Below are positions 33,189-41,942 of a DNA stretch of 49,692 bases, one piece after another. The translations under genes and the position numbers were made by a program. The notes under the pieces are model-generated. The model saw only the letters and a program-made list of their open reading frames with translations, was not told the DNA's origin and did not search any database. The DNA lies in assembly GCA_021648845.1 (NCBI GenBank), contig JAKJHY010000036.1:1-49692 (forward strand). The letters are read 5' to 3'. Positions within the stretch are counted from its first letter, which is position 1. Each line of letters starts with the position of its first letter. The DNA comes from Mycobacterium sp. MBM. GTDB lineage: Bacteria > Actinomycetota > Actinomycetes > Mycobacteriales > Mycobacteriaceae.

Positions 33189-33261
33189 CCTACCGGCGGA
33201 ATCAACCGACCCAGCTACCGGTTCCAGACCTATGATCCGTCGGTAGGAAGGGCAGCACACC

Positions 33262-33558
33262 ATGAAGACATTCGGATTCGTCGCCGCAGGCCTGGTCGCG
33301 GGAATCGTGGGGCTCGCCGCGCCGGCAGCCGCAACACCCGAGACATCGGGCACCGCGCAGCAGACCATCGACGAGCTGCGCGCCCAGGGCTACCGCGTCA
33401 TCGTCAGCCGGCTGAGTAACCGCCCGCTGTCGGAGGCCAATGTGGTGGGTATCCGGCAGGGCCAGGACTTCAGCCAGAACTGGATCGTCGATGACGAAGA
33501 CCGCGACTACGTCTACAACGCGCTCGCCGGCCAGACCGTGTACGTCGACGTGAACTGA
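33262..33558 (+). CDS. Small secreted mycobacterial protein
   Basis: A 98-residue exported protein. The signal peptide ends A-A-P-A-A-A-T-P near residue 25. The mature part of about 73 residues is predicted alpha/beta with Q-G-Y-R-V-I-V-S and Y-V-Y-N-A-L-A-G, and has no Cys. It resembles small secreted mycobacterial proteins of unknown function. A GGAAGGG site lies 9 nt before the ATG. Confidence 0.78.
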   Translation: MKTFGFVAAGLVAGIVGLAAPAAATPETSGTAQQTIDELRAQGYRVIVSRLSNRPLSEANVVGIRQGQDFSQNWIVDDEDRDYVYNALAGQTVYVDVN

Positions 33559-33580
33559 GCGCGCACACCGCCGACGGTCG

Positions 33581-36500
33581 CTACAGCAGCCCGAGCAGCT
33601 TCAGGTCGGTCGCGTATTTGACGATGACGTCACGGCTCACGTGCGGGATGTCCTTGTCCGGCCCGATCTTTGCCTCCTGCACCGCGGCCCGGAACACGTC
33701 GGTCGCGGCCATTGCGCCATTGACCGGCACGCCGGGTGCGGTGTAGTTGTGCAGCAGCGGCAGCAGTGAGGCCTGGCGCTGGCGGTCCGGCAGGGCCCGC
33801 AACGCGGTCTCGAAGCGGGACAGCCACTCGGCGTAGTCGGCGACCCGTTCGATCTTGTACCCGGCTTCGACCAGCCAGTCCACGAAGGTGTCCATGCCGA
33901 TCCCGTCGTCGTACGGGTTCATCACGTGGTAGGTCTCGAATGCCGGCTCGGGCTCCAGTGCCACCTGCGTGCCCAGCGTCGAAATCGCTTCGGCGATGAA
34001 CTCCACAGGCAGCCCGTCATAGTGGCTACGCTGCGGATTGCCCTCGGCATCAAGCTGATTGAATGATCCCGGCGCGATACCGGTGGCCACCAGGCTGAGC
34101 ATCATCCGGGTGAACATATCGGGCAGGTTGAGCTGTCCGGCGTAGGTGGTGTCGGCCAGGATCATGTCGCAGCGGAACACCGACACCGGCAGGCCCGCGA
34201 GGTCATGCGCCTCACGCAGCAGCACCTCGCCGGCCCACTTGCTGGTGCCGTAGCCGTTGGCGTAGCTGTCGTCGATGCGCCGGGTGGCCGAGATGGCCCT
34301 GATATCGGCATCCTCGACGAAGCGGCCGGGCTCGATACCCCAGCCGACCCCGATGGTGGACACGTAGGCGTACGGCTTGATCTTGGTGGTCAGCGCGATC
34401 CGGATCAGCTCGGCGGTGCCCACGGCGTTGGGCCCGAACAACTCGCTGTAGGGCAGCACGTGGTTGACCAGTGCGGCCGGATCCACGATGAGGTCGACGG
34501 TGTCGGCCAACCGCTGCCAAACCTCCGGGTCCAGCCCCAGATCGGCCTCGCCCTTGTCGCCGGCCAGGACCTCCAGGTGGCGGTCGGCCAGTTCGCGGTA
34601 GTGCGCGACGAGTTTCGGGTCACCGCTCTGGAAGGTCTTGTCCAGCCGGGCGCGGGCCTCGGCGTCGTTCTTGGCGCGCACCAGGGCGATCACCTTGCCG
34701 TTCACCAGGTTCATCCGCTCGAGCCAGTTCAGCGCCAGGTAGCGGCCCAGGAAGCCTGTGGCGCCGGTGAGCAGCACGGTCCGGATCTCGTTACCGGCCA
34801 AGGGAAGCGACGGTGCGGCAGCCAGCGTCGCGGCGTCGATGAACTTGTCCAGGGTGAGATCGGCGGCCCGCACCTGTGTCGGGTCGGCTCCGTGCACGGA
34901 GGCGAATGTCGGGCGGCCGGTACCGCCGTCGAGCTGGGTCTCGATGTGTCCGGCGATGGACCGCAGATCCGAGGCCGGGCTCACGATCACCGATACCGGG
35001 ACCTCCACGTCGAAGATATCGGTCAGCAGATTGCCGAAGGTCAACGCCGACAACGAGTCACCACCCAGGTCGGTGAAGTGCACATCGGGGGCGATATCGG
35101 AGCTGGCCGCGCCCAGCAGCGCGACCGCAGCCCGGCTGACGGTGTCGAGCACCGGGGCGGTGGCGCCGGTGGCGCGCAGTTCCTGTAGTTCGCGGGCCTG
35201 CCCATCGGACAGGTCGGCGTAGAGCTGCTCGAGTTCGGCGCCGTAACGCTCCTTGAGTTTCGGCCAGGCCAGCTTCCGGATACCGGTGAGCAGACCGTTC
35301 TCGACGGTGAACGGTGTTGTCTCGATGAGGAAGTCGCGGGGCAGCTCGTAGGACTGCAGGTTGGCGGCGCGGGCAGCCTCGTTCAGCGCGGCGGCGATCT
35401 CTGCCTTGCTGGCGGTGCTGTCGGTGGGCACCACCACGGCCAGCAGGTACGGACGCGCACTGTTGCCGTAGATGTAGATCTGGTGCACCAACGGTGCGGT
35501 GTTGTACACGGCCTCCAGCTTGGACGCCGTGACGAACTCGCCCTGCGAGAGTTTGAGCACGTTGTTGCGGCGGTCGACGTAGGCGACCTGATCGGGCCCG
35601 AGTTCGGCGACGATATCGCCGGTGCGGTAGAAGCCGTCCGCGTCGAAAACCTCTGCGGTGATCTCGGGGCGTTTGTAGTAGCCGGGGAACAGCTGCTCCG
35701 AGCGCACCAGCAGCTCGCCACGCGGATACGGCACGTCGGTGAGGTGGTAGCCGAGTTCGGGCACGTCGACGAGCTTGTACTCGAGCACCGGCGGGCGGGA
35801 GATCTTGCCGTCGACGAAGACTGCGCCCGCCTCGGTCGAGCCGTAGCCCTCCAGCAGGTGCATATCGAGCAGCTTCTCCACCCACGCCTTCAGCTCGGGT
35901 GAGATCGGCGCCGAACCGGTCAGCGCACTGATGTAGCGCCCGCCCAGCAGGTTCTCCCGCATATCGGCCAGCACCGCGGATTCGTCGGCGCCGCGCGCGA
36001 TCCTGCTCTGGTACTCGCCGTGCAGCATGTCCCAGATGCGCGGCACGAAGTTCATCTGGGTGGGCCGGGTGAGGGCCACGTCGTCCAGGAAGGTGGACAG
36101 GTCGGCGCGGGCGGCGAAGTTCACCAGGCCGCCGCTGGCCAGCGCGCCGTAGAGGATGCCGCGCCCCATCACGTGGCTCATCGGCATGAAGCTCAACACG
36201 ATCGAGGGCGCCACTCCCTGGCTGTCGTCCCAGTGCGAGTTGGCCGCGGGCCGCCAGATGTCGGCGACCTTGGCGGCCGGGTACATCGCCCCCTTGGGCG
36301 CGCCGGTGCTCCCGGAGGTGTAGATCAGCAGCGCCAACGGGTCCGGTTCATCGTGTGCGGCGACGGGGTGCACACCGGACGCGGGACGGGCGAGGGCCTC
36401 GTCGAGGGTTTCGAGGGTGATCCGGTCGCCGAGCCGGGCGGCCGCGGCGGCGAGTGCATCGCGCTGGTCGTCGACCTGCGGCCGGTAGTCGAACACCGCG

Positions 36501-37069
36501 AGCCGGGCCGGGCGAGCGGAGCGACCGGAAGTCTGCCCAGCGGTCGATCCGAGCGCCAGTTCCACGGCGTCGTCGAGGTAGTCGATGCTCGATGCGATCA
36601 GCACCGGTTCGGTCTCGGCGATGATGGGGGCCAGCGCGGCCGGAGTCGCGCTGGTCTGCAGCGGCACCGACACGGCCCCGAGTTGGGTCAACGCGATATC
36701 GGCCACCGTGTAGTCGACGCTGGTGAAGCCGAGCAGCGCGACCCGGTCGCCGGGCTGGATCGGGTCACCGCGCCACGCGTCGGCGAGCCTGCGCACCCGT
36801 TCCCACAGCTGGCCGTACGTGATGGTCTCGAATCGCGGCTGTAGCTCGGCGACGGTGCGGCCGGTTTCGTCGGTGACGAACTCGACGGCGCGGGCGCCCA
36901 GCGCGGGCCGGTCGGCGTAGCCGGTCAAGACGGTGCGCACGATATCGGGCAGCGTCAGGCCCGGCGCGTTGACCGCGGCGCTGACCGACTCGCTCGGCTT
37001 GGCGGCGGCGAACTCCGGGTCGGTGGCGTAGAGGCGCGCAACGCGGTCTTCAAAGGTCTCTGCGGACAT
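33581..37069 (-). CDS. car: Carboxylic acid reductase (CAR, FadD9-like)
   Basis: A 1162-residue multidomain enzyme that reduces carboxylic acids to aldehydes with ATP and NADPH. Order: adenylation domain (L-I-Y-T-S-G-S-T-G-A-P-K-G near 255-270, then Y-G-S-T-E), carrier domain with G-G-D-S-L-S (Ser672, needs phosphopantetheine from a transferase not in this window), and a C-terminal thioester-reductase domain with L-L-T-G-A-T-G-F-L-G (about 757-766). Length is typical (1140-1190). A short segment near residue 185 (S-T-A-G-Q-T-S-G-R-S-A-R-P-A) looks inserted and is encoded by a 16-bp repeat also found in the 5' leader. The likely role is in fatty or aromatic acid metabolism. Confidence 0.95.
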   Translation of the reverse strand: MSAETFEDRVARLYATDPEFAAAKPSESVSAAVNAPGLTLPDIVRTVLTGYADRPALGARAVEFVTDETGRTVAELQPRFETITYGQLWERVRRLADAWRGDPIQPGDRVALLGFTSVDYTVADIALTQLGAVSVPLQTSATPAALAPIIAETEPVLIASSIDYLDDAVELALGSTAGQTSGRSARPARLAVFDYRPQVDDQRDALAAAAARLGDRITLETLDEALARPASGVHPVAAHDEPDPLALLIYTSGSTGAPKGAMYPAAKVADIWRPAANSHWDDSQGVAPSIVLSFMPMSHVMGRGILYGALASGGLVNFAARADLSTFLDDVALTRPTQMNFVPRIWDMLHGEYQSRIARGADESAVLADMRENLLGGRYISALTGSAPISPELKAWVEKLLDMHLLEGYGSTEAGAVFVDGKISRPPVLEYKLVDVPELGYHLTDVPYPRGELLVRSEQLFPGYYKRPEITAEVFDADGFYRTGDIVAELGPDQVAYVDRRNNVLKLSQGEFVTASKLEAVYNTAPLVHQIYIYGNSARPYLLAVVVPTDSTASKAEIAAALNEAARAANLQSYELPRDFLIETTPFTVENGLLTGIRKLAWPKLKERYGAELEQLYADLSDGQARELQELRATGATAPVLDTVSRAAVALLGAASSDIAPDVHFTDLGGDSLSALTFGNLLTDIFDVEVPVSVIVSPASDLRSIAGHIETQLDGGTGRPTFASVHGADPTQVRAADLTLDKFIDAATLAAAPSLPLAGNEIRTVLLTGATGFLGRYLALNWLERMNLVNGKVIALVRAKNDAEARARLDKTFQSGDPKLVAHYRELADRHLEVLAGDKGEADLGLDPEVWQRLADTVDLIVDPAALVNHVLPYSELFGPNAVGTAELIRIALTTKIKPYAYVSTIGVGWGIEPGRFVEDADIRAISATRRIDDSYANGYGTSKWAGEVLLREAHDLAGLPVSVFRCDMILADTTYAGQLNLPDMFTRMMLSLVATGIAPGSFNQLDAEGNPQRSHYDGLPVEFIAEAISTLGTQVALEPEPAFETYHVMNPYDDGIGMDTFVDWLVEAGYKIERVADYAEWLSRFETALRALPDRQRQASLLPLLHNYTAPGVPVNGAMAATDVFRAAVQEAKIGPDKDIPHVSRDVIVKYATDLKLLGLL
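36510..36525. repeat. 16-bp repeat inside car, copy 1
   Basis: GGGCGAGCGGAGCGAC occurs here within the adenylation-domain coding region and again at 37107-37122 upstream of the start codon. A similar CGCTC-CGC-GAGCG palindrome lies at 39267-39279. It may be a small dispersed element. Confidence 0.5.
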
Positions 37070-37106
37070 GGATTACCTCGGTTCTGCGACGACATTTCGG
37101 GGGCCG

Positions 37107-37122
37107 GGGCGAGCGGAGCGAC
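37107..37122. repeat. 16-bp repeat in the car leader, copy 2
   Basis: An exact copy of the 36510 element, lying in the untranslated leader between the car promoter and its start codon. Confidence 0.5.
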
Positions 37123-37173
37123 GGGATCTTGCTCCGGGGACCTCGTTGTCCGCACCGGCCGTCCGCTACAACG

Positions 37174-37186
37174 TTAGCAAAACTAA
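37174..37186 (-). promoter_or_regulatory. Inverted repeat in the car promoter region
   Basis: TTAG-CAAAA-CTAA is a perfect 4-bp inverted repeat in an AT-rich island about 105 nt upstream of car. A TAACGT -10-like box on the minus strand overlaps its end. It may be an operator for car, and the 164-nt gap holds no gene. Confidence 0.35.
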
Positions 37187-37233
37187 AGATATGCCCGGGG
37201 CCTGCGACCTGCCGGTTTCCTGTGAGAACGGCC

Positions 37234-38121
37234 TCAGATCCCGCGTGACGTGGCTTCCAGTTCGGCCTCGTAGGCACCCTCGTCACGTCCGAGGGCAATG
37301 GTGGCGGCGGTCATGGCGACCACCGCAACGGTCAGCACCATCGCCTCCCATCGATTCGCGGTGAGGGTCTCGCCGAGCAGGAACACGCCCAGCAGCACGG
37401 CGGCCATCGGCTCGACCACCAGCATGGTGGGCACCGACGTCTGCAGTGAACCGGCATGGAATGCGGACTGCTGCAGCAGCGTTGCCAGCACCCCCAGCAA
37501 CACCAGCGCATAGGGCAGCGGAGTGGCCAGCACCTCGGCGACGGACTCGCGGTCCAGCGCGTGCATCAGCATCTTGGTCAGCACCGCGACCAGACCGAAG
37601 AGCACGCCCACCGCGACCGCCAGGGGCACCGCCCGCTGCCAGCCCGACCGACGCACCGCGACCAGCACACAGCCGAGCACCACCGCCGCACACACTCCCG
37701 CCACCACGGCGATGGTGGTCACCGGGGCGACCTGGTCATTGACCCGCGGATGCGCGAGCAACACGAAGATGGCCAGCGAGACCGTCAGCAGCACCGCCCA
37801 CAGCCAATCACCGCGGGTGACTCTGCGATGCGCCAACCGGGCGCTGAGCGGCAGCGCGAACAACAGCGCCGACACCAGCAGCGGTTGCACGACGATCAGC
37901 GAACCGTTGTCCAGGGCCAGCGCCTGGAAGACGAACCCGGCCACCGCCGCGGCCGTTCCGGCCCACCACAGCGGCCGGCGCAGCAGCGTGGCCAGCATGA
38001 CGGTGCTGACGCCGTGCTCCGCCGGCACGTCTATCGTGGCGCGCTGGCGCACCACGATGCCGACCGCGGCGAAAATGGCTGCGCACAGGGCGAAGACGAC
38101 AACGAGCAGCTGATCGATCAC
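37234..38121 (-). CDS. DMT superfamily (EamA-like) transporter
   Basis: A 295-residue membrane protein with nine to ten helices arranged as two repeats of five, as in DMT-family metabolite transporters (first half from V-V-F-A-L-C-A, second from A-V-P-L-A-V-A-V-G). E-P-M-A-A-V-L-L-G-V-F-L-L-G-E near residue 245 is the characteristic EamA motif. A GTG start is used. The substrate is unknown. It is on the same strand as car's upstream neighbours but lies behind the car promoter, so it is a separate unit. Confidence 0.82.
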   Translation of the reverse strand: MIDQLLVVVFALCAAIFAAVGIVVRQRATIDVPAEHGVSTVMLATLLRRPLWWAGTAAAVAGFVFQALALDNGSLIVVQPLLVSALLFALPLSARLAHRRVTRGDWLWAVLLTVSLAIFVLLAHPRVNDQVAPVTTIAVVAGVCAAVVLGCVLVAVRRSGWQRAVPLAVAVGVLFGLVAVLTKMLMHALDRESVAEVLATPLPYALVLLGVLATLLQQSAFHAGSLQTSVPTMLVVEPMAAVLLGVFLLGETLTANRWEAMVLTVAVVAMTAATIALGRDEGAYEAELEATSRGI

Positions 38122-38151
38122 CGGCGGCGCGCTCTCGTCACGCCACCAAGA

Positions 38152-39222
38152 CTAGGTGCTCAGTTGCGCCAGAGCCTGCGCGGTGTGGAGGTCCTCGTAG
38201 GCGGCGCTGTAGCGCTGCGCCAATGCCAGCGCGATGTCCGGGCGTTGCCACAATTCGCCGGCGCTGGCGGTGGCCAGCCAGGTGGTCAGCCCATGCGCGA
38301 CCGACGCCCGGTAGCGCAACCAGATCTCCTCGGCCGAGGGCAGTTCCTCGCGGGGCAATGCCAGGCTGTCCCGGTAGTCGCCGAGCAGTTCGCTCTCGTG
38401 GGCGCGACGGTCCTCGGTGGTCAACGCTCCTTGCAGGAAGTACCCGAGGTCGACGGAGAAGTTGCCGCGCCGGGCCACCTGCCAGTCCAGGAAGCCGATA
38501 TCGCCGTCCGGCGTCAGATAGGTGTTGCCGATGTGTGGGTCACCGTGCAACAGGGTGATCGGCACGCCCGGTGCCGTGAGGGTCCGGATGAACGGTTTCC
38601 AGATACCGTCGACCAGCTGATCGATGGTCAATGCCCGCACCGACGGCGGCGCCGCATCCCCCAGCCGGTCCAGCGCCGCAGGCAGCGGGGCGTACTGCAT
38701 ACCGTCCCAGGCCAGGAAGGGCTCCAGCCAGTCCAGCCCGGGCCTGGTCAGTCGGGAACCCCAGTAGACGCCGTGTAACCTCCCCAACCCTCGCACCGCA
38801 GCGGCGGCCTGATCGGGGGTGAGCGGCCGGGTGGCATCGCGCGGGTCGGCACCGCGGGCGGTCAGGTCCTCCATGACCAGCATGAAGTCCTCGGCGGTCT
38901 CGTCGATCGGCGCGGCGTACACCGCGGGGTGCTCCAACGGCAGGTCCACGCCGGCGTTGAAGAGTCGCGGCTCGTGCAGCAGCCCGCTGGTGTACTTGAT
39001 CATCTCCTTGTGGCCGGGGTCGACGGCCTTGACGAACACCGTCGCCGGCCCCGTGCCGTCGCGGTAGTGCACGCCGAGGCGGGCCCGCCGGTTGGTGCCG
39101 TCGTCGCGCATCAGCACCGTCACCTCGGCGACGACGGCGCCCGGAAAATCGCGTGCCAGCGCCGCGCTCAGCCACGCGGGAGTGATTGCCTCCCATGACG
39201 CCGGGACGCAAGCGTCGCTCAC
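38152..39222 (-). CDS. APH-fold phosphotransferase (ecdysteroid kinase-like)
   Basis: A 356-residue kinase-like protein. It has F-V-K in the ATP lobe (about residue 63), the catalytic H-G-D-P-H-I-G-N loop and the metal-binding F-L-D-W-Q motif. Many such actinobacterial proteins are annotated as aminoglycoside phosphotransferases but are not resistance enzymes. The GTG start lies 61 nt downstream of the P450, so the two may be one operon. The substrate is unknown. Confidence 0.8.
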   Translation of the reverse strand: MSDACVPASWEAITPAWLSAALARDFPGAVVAEVTVLMRDDGTNRRARLGVHYRDGTGPATVFVKAVDPGHKEMIKYTSGLLHEPRLFNAGVDLPLEHPAVYAAPIDETAEDFMLVMEDLTARGADPRDATRPLTPDQAAAAVRGLGRLHGVYWGSRLTRPGLDWLEPFLAWDGMQYAPLPAALDRLGDAAPPSVRALTIDQLVDGIWKPFIRTLTAPGVPITLLHGDPHIGNTYLTPDGDIGFLDWQVARRGNFSVDLGYFLQGALTTEDRRAHESELLGDYRDSLALPREELPSAEEIWLRYRASVAHGLTTWLATASAGELWQRPDIALALAQRYSAAYEDLHTAQALAQLST

Positions 39223-39283
39223 GCGGTTGCCTCACAGGCTCGGCTCCCGCGTGACCATCCACGGTTCGCTCCGCGAGCGTCGT

Positions 39284-40513
39284 TCACGCGATGAACGCCG
39301 GCATCGAATCCCAGCCGCGCACCGTCGAGATGGGCGACAGCTTGGCGTTGGGCAGGTCGACCTCCCATTCCGGGAATCGCTTCAGCATCTCCTCCAGCGC
39401 GATCCGGCCCTCCATGCGCGCCAGCGCCGAGCCCAGACAGAAGTGTGTGCCGACGCTGAACGCCAGATGTTGGCGCTGTTCGCGATGGATGTCGAAAACC
39501 TCACCGTCAGGCGGGAACTGGCGGCTGTCGCGGACAGCGGAGCCGATCAGCATCATCATCGCCGCGCCCTCGGGCACGGTCTGGCCGTAGTACTCGACAT
39601 CGCGGGTGACGTAGCGGGCGACGTGCGGGGCGGGCGGTTCGAAGCGCAGCAGTTCCTCGATTGCCTGCGGGATCAGCGCCGGGTTCTCGACGAGTTGGCG
39701 GCGCTGATCGGGATGCTCGGCAAGCACCTTGGCGGCCCAGCCGATCAGCCGGGTGGTGGTTTCGTTCCCCGCGCCGGCGACGACGTTGATGTAGATGAGC
39801 AGTTCTTCTCGGGTGAGCTTGCGGGTCACGCCCTGCTCGTCAGTGAACTCGACGTTGAGCAGGTCGGTCATGATGTCCTCGGACGGGTTGTCCTTGCGCC
39901 AGTCGATATAGGTCTCGAAGATCGAGCCGTCGACCAGGCCCTTCTCGGCGGCTTCCATCGGTTTGCCCGCCTCGGTGCGCACCTGGGCGTTGCCGTGGTC
40001 GCGGATCATCTCCTGGTCGTCCTCGGGGATACCCAGCAGCGCACTGATCACCCGCATCGGCATGATGGCGCCGAAGTCGGTGATGAAGTCGATCTTGCCG
40101 CTGCCCACCAGTGGGTCCAGCGCTTGGGCGCAGTAGTCGCGGATCTTGGGTTCCAGCGCGGCGATCTTGCGCGGCGTGAACATCCGGGCCAACAGCTTGC
40201 GGTGCGTGGTGTGGATCGGTGGATCCTCGAAGATCAATGCGCCCGAGGGGATTTCGATGTTCGCCTTGATCAGCTCGATGATGGCGCCGCGGGCGGAACT
40301 GAACGTCTCGTGGTCGATCAGCGCCTTGTTCACGTCGGCGAACCGGCTCAGCGCATAGAAGTCGAACTCCTCGTTGTAGTACAACGGCGCGTGCTCGCGC
40401 AGCCGGGCGAACGCCGGATACGGATTGGCGTTGATCTCGACGTTGTACGGGTCGAAGTACACGTCGCCGACGGCGGTGCTGTCACTTCGTCCTGCGTTGG
40501 CCTCGATGGTCAC
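39284..40513 (-). CDS. Cytochrome P450
   Basis: A 409-residue soluble P450. The I-helix is A-G-A-G-N-E-T-T-T (Asn where many have Asp), the E-x-x-R motif is E-E-L-L-R, and the heme loop is F-S-V-G-T-H-F-C-L-G with Cys359. Length and motifs are complete. It resembles mycobacterial P450s of the steroid/fatty acid type, but no family number can be given. The promoter carries a nested palindrome, and a hairpin-forming CGCTC-CGC-GAGCG lies 5 nt after the stop. Confidence 0.92.
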   Translation of the reverse strand: MTIEANAGRSDSTAVGDVYFDPYNVEINANPYPAFARLREHAPLYYNEEFDFYALSRFADVNKALIDHETFSSARGAIIELIKANIEIPSGALIFEDPPIHTTHRKLLARMFTPRKIAALEPKIRDYCAQALDPLVGSGKIDFITDFGAIMPMRVISALLGIPEDDQEMIRDHGNAQVRTEAGKPMEAAEKGLVDGSIFETYIDWRKDNPSEDIMTDLLNVEFTDEQGVTRKLTREELLIYINVVAGAGNETTTRLIGWAAKVLAEHPDQRRQLVENPALIPQAIEELLRFEPPAPHVARYVTRDVEYYGQTVPEGAAMMMLIGSAVRDSRQFPPDGEVFDIHREQRQHLAFSVGTHFCLGSALARMEGRIALEEMLKRFPEWEVDLPNAKLSPISTVRGWDSMPAFIA

Positions 40514-40537
40514 CTGTTCACCTCTCCGGGGGCGGTC

Positions 40538-40559
40538 ACTTACTCGCGTAAGTTACGCG
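40538..40559 (-). promoter_or_regulatory. Nested palindromes in the P450 promoter
   Basis: ACTTAC-TCGC-GTAAGT (40538-40553) overlaps CGCGTAA-G-TTACGCG (40545-40559); both inverted repeats are perfect. On the minus strand the same bases include a TAACTT -10-like box, so a bound TetR-type dimer would block initiation. No TetR gene is adjacent, and the nearest regulator is the LacI protein. Confidence 0.55.
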
Positions 40560-40615
40560 GGTCGGTCCCCTGAGGGCAAGCACGGATCATGACAATTCCA
40601 GCGCGAACTGTTACA

Positions 40616-41593
40616 TCAGGTCGAGGCGCGCTGGACCAAGTACGCGACGTTCTCGCTGCTGGGTTCCCCGGCGCTGGGATATCCGAGTTCGGTCATCATC
40701 GCCGCCGCCGATACCTCGACGATGGTCTTGGCATCCAGGCCGACCGAGGTCAGCGGCGGAGCGCTCACCGCGCCCAGCGGGATCGCGTCAACCCCCATCA
40801 CCGCCAGGTCCTGCGGGCAGCGCAGGCCCGCCTCCCGGATACCGTGCAACACCACCATGGCGGTCTCGTCGCTCTGCGCACATACCGCCGTCACCCCGGC
40901 GGCCTTCCAGTCGCGGACCGCCGCGGCGGCGTCGGAGCCGTCGGCGGCGACGGTGCCGGTGACGATCTCGGGCAGCTCCGCGGCCGCCGCCCGCAGGCCG
41001 GTCAGCCAATAGTCGCCCAGCGCGCGCAACGTCTCGTCACCGGCGAACGCGAATGCCAGCCGGCGATGCCCACGTGCCACCAGATGCTCGACCCGCAGCC
41101 GGCCGATCGACAGGTGTAGCTCGCCCATCGCGTGCAACTGCGCACTGCCCAGATAGATCTGCGGGATGCCGGCGGCCGTCACCACCTCCAGCGCGGCACC
41201 CCCGAGCGGGAACACGCTGGTCACCGCGATCGGGTTGAGGTCGGCCACCGCGTCGACGATATTGCGGCCGTCATCGGTCTCGAATTGCAGCGACAGCACC
41301 ACGCCGTGCCGGGCCAGCTCGGTGGTCAGTCGGCTGCCCACCTCAAGGAGCAGCTCGCCCAACGCGATTCGCGGGACGATGTAGAGCACCACCCCGCTGC
41401 CACCTCGAGCCAGGTTACGGGCGGCCAGGTTGGGTCGATAGCCGAGCGACTTCGCCGCCGCCTGCACCGCGGCCCGGGTCTGCGCCGAGATGGTCTGGCC
41501 CTTGACGTTGTTGAGGACGTAGCTGACGGTTGCCGGCGAGACGTTGGCCAGCCGCGCGACATCCGCCTTGGTGGGCCTGGTCCCCGGTCTCAT
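40616..41593 (-). CDS. LacI family transcriptional regulator
   Basis: A 325-residue repressor. The N-terminal helix-turn-helix is T-K-A-D-V-A-R-L-A-N-V-S-P-A-T-V-S-Y-V-L-N (8-28), followed by the hinge region and a periplasmic-binding-protein-like domain (A-V-M-G-V-D-A, near 265). It lies 27 nt after an internally deleted MFS transporter on the same strand, so the original unit was probably regulator plus transporter. Its present target is unknown. Confidence 0.9.
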   Translation of the reverse strand: MRPGTRPTKADVARLANVSPATVSYVLNNVKGQTISAQTRAAVQAAAKSLGYRPNLAARNLARGGSGVVLYIVPRIALGELLLEVGSRLTTELARHGVVLSLQFETDDGRNIVDAVADLNPIAVTSVFPLGGAALEVVTAAGIPQIYLGSAQLHAMGELHLSIGRLRVEHLVARGHRRLAFAFAGDETLRALGDYWLTGLRAAAAELPEIVTGTVAADGSDAAAAVRDWKAAGVTAVCAQSDETAMVVLHGIREAGLRCPQDLAVMGVDAIPLGAVSAPPLTSVGLDAKTIVEVSAAAMMTELGYPSAGEPSSENVAYLVQRAST

Positions 41594-41620
41594 CCCGATA
41601 TCATCGCAGGCTCACCCAGG

Positions 41621-41865
41621 TCAGCTGGCCGCCAGCGGTTTGCCCGCCGATTCCCGCAGCGTCAGCACCGTGCCCAGCGACAGCACCGCCGCGATCACCA
41701 GATAGAACGCGGCGGCAGTGCGGCGGTGTCGTCGTCGGCGGGGAAGAAGTTGGCGGCGATGTAGACCGCCAGGAATCCGTAGATGGCGAAGTCGAACCAT
41801 TCCACGGCGTTGCCGATGGACGCACCGATGCCGGCTCGACGGGGAAACACGTCGGCGGACGGCAT
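41621..41865 (-). pseudogene. MHS-type MFS transporter, internally deleted remnant
   Basis: From ATG 41865 the frame reads R-A-G-I-G-A-S-I-G-N-A-V-E-W-F-D-F-A-I-Y-G-F-L-A-V-Y-I, the first helix of metabolite:H+ symporters (ProP/shikimate type). After D-D-D-T-A-A-L near 41715 it passes into another frame that encodes only the last membrane helix and tail (A-A-F-Y-L-V-I-A-A-V-L-S-L, then R-E-S-A-G-K-P-L) to the stop at 41621. A normal member has about 430 residues, so roughly 1 kb of the middle has been lost with a frame change at the junction. It cannot transport. Confidence 0.75.
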
Positions 41866-41907
41866 GCCGCCCTACGTTAACGAATTGACCGACAGGATAA
41901 CGGGTTT

Positions 41908-41936
41908 GAGCGGGGCGCTTACAAAGCGCCCCGCTC
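41908..41936. terminator. Hairpin after terC (13-bp perfect stem)
   Basis: GAGCGGGGCGCTT and its exact complement flank a 3-nt loop, starting 7 nt after the terC stop on the minus strand. There is no U-tract, as is common in mycobacteria. It may also stop transcription from the other side. Confidence 0.75.
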
Positions 41937-41942
41937 GGCAAG

